Assembly: GCA_963802095.1 (NCBI GenBank)
Contig: CAWDHI010000001.1
Location: forward strand, 310,001 to 374,000
Origin: CAVVEQ01 sp963802095
GTDB lineage: Bacteria > Chloroflexota > Anaerolineae > Anaerolineales > Anaerolineaceae
DNA: 64,000 bases
Direction: 5' to 3'
Every line of letters begins with the position of its first letter. The first letter of the stretch is position 1. The position numbers and the translations under genes were made by a program. The notes beneath the pieces were generated by a model. The model made no database searches. It saw only the letters and a list, made by a program, of their open reading frames with translations, and was not told where the DNA came from. Positions 60,264 to 64,000 of the stretch are shown piece by piece.

Positions 60264-61211
60264 TTAAAACAGGTTCCCGAGAGATGAGTGCATTAATTTT
60301 AGTGCGGCAGGTGTCAGCAGGACTATCATCAGGCTGGGAAAAATGAGCAGACCCATCGGAATAAGCATTTTAATCGGAGCCTTATGCGCTTCCTCTTCTG
60401 CGTGCTGACGCCGCTTGATACGCATCTGGTCGGATTGAATGCGTAGTACTTTCGCCATACTAACACCCAATAACTCCGATTGGATGACAGCCGCAACAAA
60501 ACTGGTAAGCTCAGGCAAGCCGATCCTATCTGCCATATCGCGTAAAGCTTCGCGTCTAAGCTTACCCAATTGAATTTCTTGAATCACCCGGGCAAACGCA
60601 AGGGAAAGCTCAGAGTTCCATTTCTCGCTGACTTTCGACATGGCTGCATCAAAACCGAGACCTGCTTCCACACAGATGGTAAGGAGATCAAGCGCATCTG
60701 GCAAGGCGCGACGGATATTCTTTTGACGGCGAGTGATGGCGCTGCCGAGAAATATTTGTGGGATGAAGAAACCGATTACAAAGGATGCCACAATTACTAG
60801 CAATCTACGACCGATTGGCCAGTCACTCCCTATGCGTGAGAACAAGAGGAGAATTAGTACCCCAAAAATGATCGCGCTGAGCCCTTGGGCTGCCAGGAAC
60901 ATGGTTGGATCCATCTGGGCGGGTGCACCAGCAAGTTCCAGTTTCTTGGAAGTGGATTGAAGAGCGTTTTGCGGGGTAAAACGTATTGCCAGAGATCCGA
61001 ATGAACGCGCAAGAGGATAAATGATCCTTTCCATGAATGGTTGGGAAAGTTCAATCTTCTCCAGGCTGACCTTTTCTCCGCGCTGATTGAATTCTTCGAG
61101 TCGGGCATTGATCTCGCGCTGATCTGCCAGCTGAGGATTGCGGAGGCCGATGATCACAAGGCCAACAACCCCGATTAATATGACCATCGAAATTGCTATA
61201 ATAACAACCAT
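60264..61211 (-). CDS. tadC: Tad pilus inner-membrane platform protein TadC
   Basis: Type II secretion F-domain protein, 315 aa, helix at the N-terminus and further hydrophobic helices in the middle and at the C-terminus. ALPDALDLLTICVEAGLGFDAAMSKV, split near residue 170-195, is the GspF/TadC core block, followed by ALRDMADRIGLPELTSFV. AAGGAGG precedes the ATG. With TadB it forms the membrane platform that works with the TadA ATPase to assemble Flp-type pili. Confidence 0.9.
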   Translation of the reverse strand: MVVIIAISMVILIGVVGLVIIGLRNPQLADQREINARLEEFNQRGEKVSLEKIELSQPFMERIIYPLARSFGSLAIRFTPQNALQSTSKKLELAGAPAQMDPTMFLAAQGLSAIIFGVLILLLFSRIGSDWPIGRRLLVIVASFVIGFFIPQIFLGSAITRRQKNIRRALPDALDLLTICVEAGLGFDAAMSKVSEKWNSELSLAFARVIQEIQLGKLRREALRDMADRIGLPELTSFVAAVIQSELLGVSMAKVLRIQSDQMRIKRRQHAEEEAHKAPIKMLIPMGLLIFPSLMIVLLTPAALKLMHSSLGNLF

Positions 61212-61229
61212 TTTTACCTCCTTAAGAAA

Positions 61230-62192
61230 TTAAATCTCGATGTCCGAGAGCTTGTTCATCGCAAAGTAACCCGAACCGATCAGGAGCACAACCACTGCCA
61301 GCGAAATATAACCGCAAGGCTGAGAGCTGGGTAGAATAAATTCTTGCATGTAAGAAGGATTTAAAAGGTATAGAATAGCCACAACGATGATGGGGAGAAG
61401 GGCAAGAAAACGACCGGAATACTTTTGTTGCGCAGTTAATGTACGAATCTCCCCTTTGATCCTCACGCGTTCACGGATTGTGTAGGATATTGTATCCAGG
61501 ATCTCAGCGAGATTGCCACCGACCTCGCGCTGCACCTTCATTGCAGTGATCACAAGGTCAAGATCGTCACTCGGAATACGGCGGAGGAGGTTTTCCAAAG
61601 CCATCGCAACATCAATACCAAGAGCCTGTTCCTGAACAACGCGGCGGAATTCCTCGCTGATGGGTGGGGGGAGCTCCTTACTTATGGCTTCCATGGATTG
61701 CAGCGTCGAGTAACCTGCCCGAAGACCGTTCACCATTAAGTTAAGCATATCGGGCAGTTGCTCATTGAAACGGATGAGGCGTTTACCCTGCTGGTTTTGA
61801 ACGTAGACAACAGGGATCACAGCGCCAATGACAGCACCAACGGCGGCAAACAAGGGGTTCGATGTGAAATACCAAAGAACTCCGCCAACGAACACTGCGG
61901 CGATCACCATGATCGCCATGAACTCACCACCCTTCAACTTCAGGTCCGCCCGCGCCAGCATTTTTGCAATACGTTCTCCAAAAGAAGAACGTTCTACGCG
62001 ACGGTTAAGCCATTCAGTTAGCGGGCTGGCTTTTTTTCCGCCTTTTTCCTTAGGTTCTTCGACTACCTTGCCCAGGTTGCCGAGGCGTTCATCCACCAAT
62101 GACCGTTCTGACCGGATGGAGACAACCACCCCAACGATCAAGAGGATAAAAGCTAAAGTACCACCGATGACTAATATGTATAAAGGATTCAT
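61230..62192 (-). CDS. tadB: Tad pilus inner-membrane platform protein TadB
   Basis: Paralogue of TadC, 320 aa: N-terminal helix near 4-24, a helix pair near 90-130. The F-domain core is QLPDMLNLMVNGLRAGYSTLQ near 145 and PPISEEFRRVVQEQALGIDV near 178. VITAMKVQREVGGNLAEIL is near 215, and a C-terminal hydrophobic pair follows. Genes run tadA-tadB-tadC in transcription order with 9- and 18-base gaps, the usual Tad layout. Confidence 0.9.
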   Translation of the reverse strand: MNPLYILVIGGTLAFILLIVGVVVSIRSERSLVDERLGNLGKVVEEPKEKGGKKASPLTEWLNRRVERSSFGERIAKMLARADLKLKGGEFMAIMVIAAVFVGGVLWYFTSNPLFAAVGAVIGAVIPVVYVQNQQGKRLIRFNEQLPDMLNLMVNGLRAGYSTLQSMEAISKELPPPISEEFRRVVQEQALGIDVAMALENLLRRIPSDDLDLVITAMKVQREVGGNLAEILDTISYTIRERVRIKGEIRTLTAQQKYSGRFLALLPIIVVAILYLLNPSYMQEFILPSSQPCGYISLAVVVLLIGSGYFAMNKLSDIEI

Positions 62193-62201
62193 AAAACACC
62201 T

Positions 62202-63611
62202 TTAGTAGCGACGCTGTTCTCCTGGTGAGTAAATATTCGCTGGAAGCCTGATCCCCGCGAATTGGATCTTTTCTTCAAACTTGGGACGGATCCCGGTTGG
62301 GTGCAGCCTGCCGATTACGCGATTATTTTCAAAACCGACTTGTTCGAAAATGAAAATATCCTCCATGGTGATTACATCGCCTTCCATCCCTACCACACCG
62401 GTGATGTTCACAACCTTACGGGTGCCATCCCGCATACGCTCCTGGTGAATGATCAATTCGATCGCTGAAGCGATCTGTTCGCGGATTGCTCTCATGGGTA
62501 GGTCCATCCCAGCCATCAAAGCCATCGTTTCGATACGAGAAAGTGTATCACGCGGACTGTTGGAGTGGCATGTGGTCATGGAACCATCATGGCCTGTATT
62601 CATGGCTTGGAGCATATCCAACGCGGCTTCATCGCGGATCTCGCCTACGATGATCCTATCGGGTCTCATGCGGAGGGCGTTGATCACCAGTTCACGAATG
62701 GTGATCTCTCCCCGGCCTTCAATATTGGCCGGTCTAGATTCCAGAGTGACAACATGTTCCTGCCTGAGCTGGAGCTCTGCCGCGTTCTCGATGGTGATTA
62801 TCCGTTCCTCTGCGGGAATATACGTTGAGAGAACATTCAATAATGTGGTTTTACCAGAACCAGTACCACCAGAGATGATAATATTTACTCGCGCTTTCAC
62901 ACAGGCAGCCAGGAATTGAACGGATTCAGGAGTGAGGGAACCATATTGGACCATCTGTTCCACGGTAATGGGATTCTTGGAAAATTTACGAATCGTGAGA
63001 ACAGGGCCAACTAATGAAATTGGTGGGATAACCGCATTCACGCGGGAGCCATCCGGTAAGCGGGCGTCAACATAAGGGCTGGATTCATCGATGCGCCTGC
63101 CCAGGGGAGAAACGATCCTCTCTATGATCCGCATTACATGCTCGTTGCTCTCGAATGAGTTTTGCACACGGAAAATTCTACCTGCGCGCTCAACATAGAT
63201 ATGTGTGGCGCCATTAACCATGATTTCTGTTACAGAGTCTTCTTCCAGGAGCTGTTGAAGGGGGCCGAACCCCAGGATCTCAGCGGTGATCTGATCAAAT
63301 AACCGGGAGCGTTCCGGCCGAGAAAGAACAATTCCTTCTTCGTTTAGAATTTGTTCGAAAAGATTCTGGATAACCTGTCGCACCTGGGCGGTTTTGGTAA
63401 CGTCCATGTTGGGGTCCAACTCAGCGAGCAGTTTTGTTTGAACCCGGTTTTTCAGATCCTGGTATGTATCCTGATTAGCTCCCATCATCGGCCCTGTGCG
63501 GGGCTTAAGCGGTTGCGCGGCCGTATTGGCGGTATTACTACTGGATAAAGGGCTAGTGCCAAAACCGGTGGTAGTATTCTCCCCGGGTTGAATCCTTTTT
63601 AAAATGGACAT
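62202..63611 (-). CDS. cpaF: Tad pilus assembly ATPase TadA/CpaF
   Basis: Secretion ATPase of the VirB11/CpaF class, 469 aa. N-terminal linker rich in Ser/Thr/Pro and a helical domain with ITAEILGFGPLQQLLEE near 107. VNGATHIYVERAGRIF is near 131. Walker A IISGGTGSGKTTLLN lies near 245, the Asp and His boxes follow with TIENAAELQLRQEHV near 273, and Walker B VGEIRDEAALDMLQAMNTGHDGSM, in parts, near 320. Powers pilin extrusion. Pilin and secretin genes are not inside the window. Confidence 0.94.
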   Translation of the reverse strand: MSILKRIQPGENTTTGFGTSPLSSSNTANTAAQPLKPRTGPMMGANQDTYQDLKNRVQTKLLAELDPNMDVTKTAQVRQVIQNLFEQILNEEGIVLSRPERSRLFDQITAEILGFGPLQQLLEEDSVTEIMVNGATHIYVERAGRIFRVQNSFESNEHVMRIIERIVSPLGRRIDESSPYVDARLPDGSRVNAVIPPISLVGPVLTIRKFSKNPITVEQMVQYGSLTPESVQFLAACVKARVNIIISGGTGSGKTTLLNVLSTYIPAEERIITIENAAELQLRQEHVVTLESRPANIEGRGEITIRELVINALRMRPDRIIVGEIRDEAALDMLQAMNTGHDGSMTTCHSNSPRDTLSRIETMALMAGMDLPMRAIREQIASAIELIIHQERMRDGTRKVVNITGVVGMEGDVITMEDIFIFEQVGFENNRVIGRLHPTGIRPKFEEKIQFAGIRLPANIYSPGEQRRY

Positions 63612-63635
63612 TAAATCAACTCCATTAAATCAACA

Positions 63636-64000
63636 TCACTTTTTTACGGGAACCTCTGGTTCAAATTTAGCAATTTTCTCGGTTACGATGGCAGCAAGTT
63701 CGAAAAGTTTCCGTCCGACGGGCGATGTTTTATATTCCAGAACAAAGGGAACGCCCCGGTTCACTGAATTTTGTACGATCTTTTCATCTTCTGGTATGAC
63801 GATGGATACTTCCTGGCGAAGGCTTTCCTTAATTTTCTCGGCAGTAATACCGACCTGTGGGTTGAACCTGTTCAGAACGAAAATGATGTGGTCGCGAGGT
63901 ATTCGTACCTGATCGGCCAGATTCAATAACAAGTTACAGTTTTTTATCGAAGGTATCTCCTGGGAGGTTACCAGGATCATGGCATCCATTACATCCATGG
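63636..64000 (-). CDS. TadZ/CpaE-like ParA-family protein, C-terminal part (cut by window edge)
   Basis: Only the last ~120 residues are visible; the frame is open to the right edge. LVTSQEIPSIKNCNLLLNL, split, and FVLNRFNPQVGITAEKIKESL match the C-terminal half of CpaE/TadZ, a ParA/MinD-like ATPase that localises the Tad machinery. The Walker A part would be in the missing N-terminus. It precedes cpaF by 24 bases on the same strand, consistent with a tadZ-tadA-tadB-tadC operon. Confidence 0.8.
   Translation of the reverse strand, partial: MDVMDAMILVTSQEIPSIKNCNLLLNLADQVRIPRDHIIFVLNRFNPQVGITAEKIKESLRQEVSIVIPEDEKIVQNSVNRGVPFVLEYKTSPVGRKLFELAAIVTEKIAKFEPEVPVKK

Overview
The window looks like a piece of chromosome from a Chloroflexota bacterium, most likely of the Anaerolineae type. 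This is inference from gene content: polyphosphate glucokinase, MoeA fused to a periplasmic-binding-type domain, a TolB-propeller Ser/Thr kinase, Thr-Pro-Thr-rich surface linkers, tandem FemAB ligases and a Tad pilus cluster. No rRNA, tRNA, CRISPR array, insertion sequence, integrase or phage module was seen. Nearly every base is coding; the longest gene-free stretches are under 200 bases, so no gap above 300 bases needs describing.

Layout: 0-1.5 kb holds the end of leuS and a creatininase-family amidohydrolase. 1.5-10.6 kb is a cytochrome bd region: cydDC and cydAB on the plus strand flank a minus-strand translation cluster (prfA-prmC-tsaC), followed by ridA. 10.6-18 kb is one tightly overlapping plus-strand operon for a surface polysaccharide or cell-wall polymer: a GT2 transferase, a polyprenyl-phosphate sugar transferase, an NDP-sugar dehydratase, two FemAB-type ligases and a D-cysteine desulfhydrase-like enzyme. 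18-30 kb is mixed: the receptor kinase, a Thr-Pro-rich membrane protein, psuG, a degenerate UbiA-like membrane protein, two moeA genes, bcp, rsfS, thpR and hemW. 28.9-31 kb carries an L,D-transpeptidase and a GH25 muramidase-like protein.

31-40 kb is a six-gene minus-strand operon (lipoprotein, DEDDh exonuclease, AddB-like helicase, UvrD/AddA-like helicase, stand-alone AddB-type Fe-S nuclease, recJ). It looks like an AddAB/RecBCD-type end-processing machine whose nuclease has been separated from its helicases, joined by two further exonucleases. 40-43.9 kb is a membrane protein with a baseplate-J-like domain, ruvX, mltG and ppgK, ended by a strong terminator. 43.9-52.8 kb holds a sod-ferredoxin pair, an EamA transporter, glgA-malQ, a deaminase fused to a CYTH domain, a CinA-like protein and a cyclic-nucleotide-binding protein. 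52.8-55.8 kb is yraN-miaA-acyl-CoA ligase. 55.8-60.2 kb is ftsH, a cysteine-rich small protein, efp, hpf and a comF gene broken by one in-frame stop. 60.2-64 kb is tadC-tadB-tadA(cpaF)-tadZ, running off the right edge.

Gene expression has a recurrent style. Several transcription units begin with a sigma70-like -10 box that ends only 6-7 bases before the start codon and have no Shine-Dalgarno sequence (cydD, psuG, thpR, the L,D-transpeptidase, the lipoprotein heading the recombination operon, and cinA). This predicts leaderless mRNAs. Genes inside operons overlap by 1-17 bases and mostly carry Shine-Dalgarno sequences. The mix of bd oxidase, Mn-type superoxide dismutase and peroxiredoxin suggests a low-oxygen or oxygen-tolerant life.
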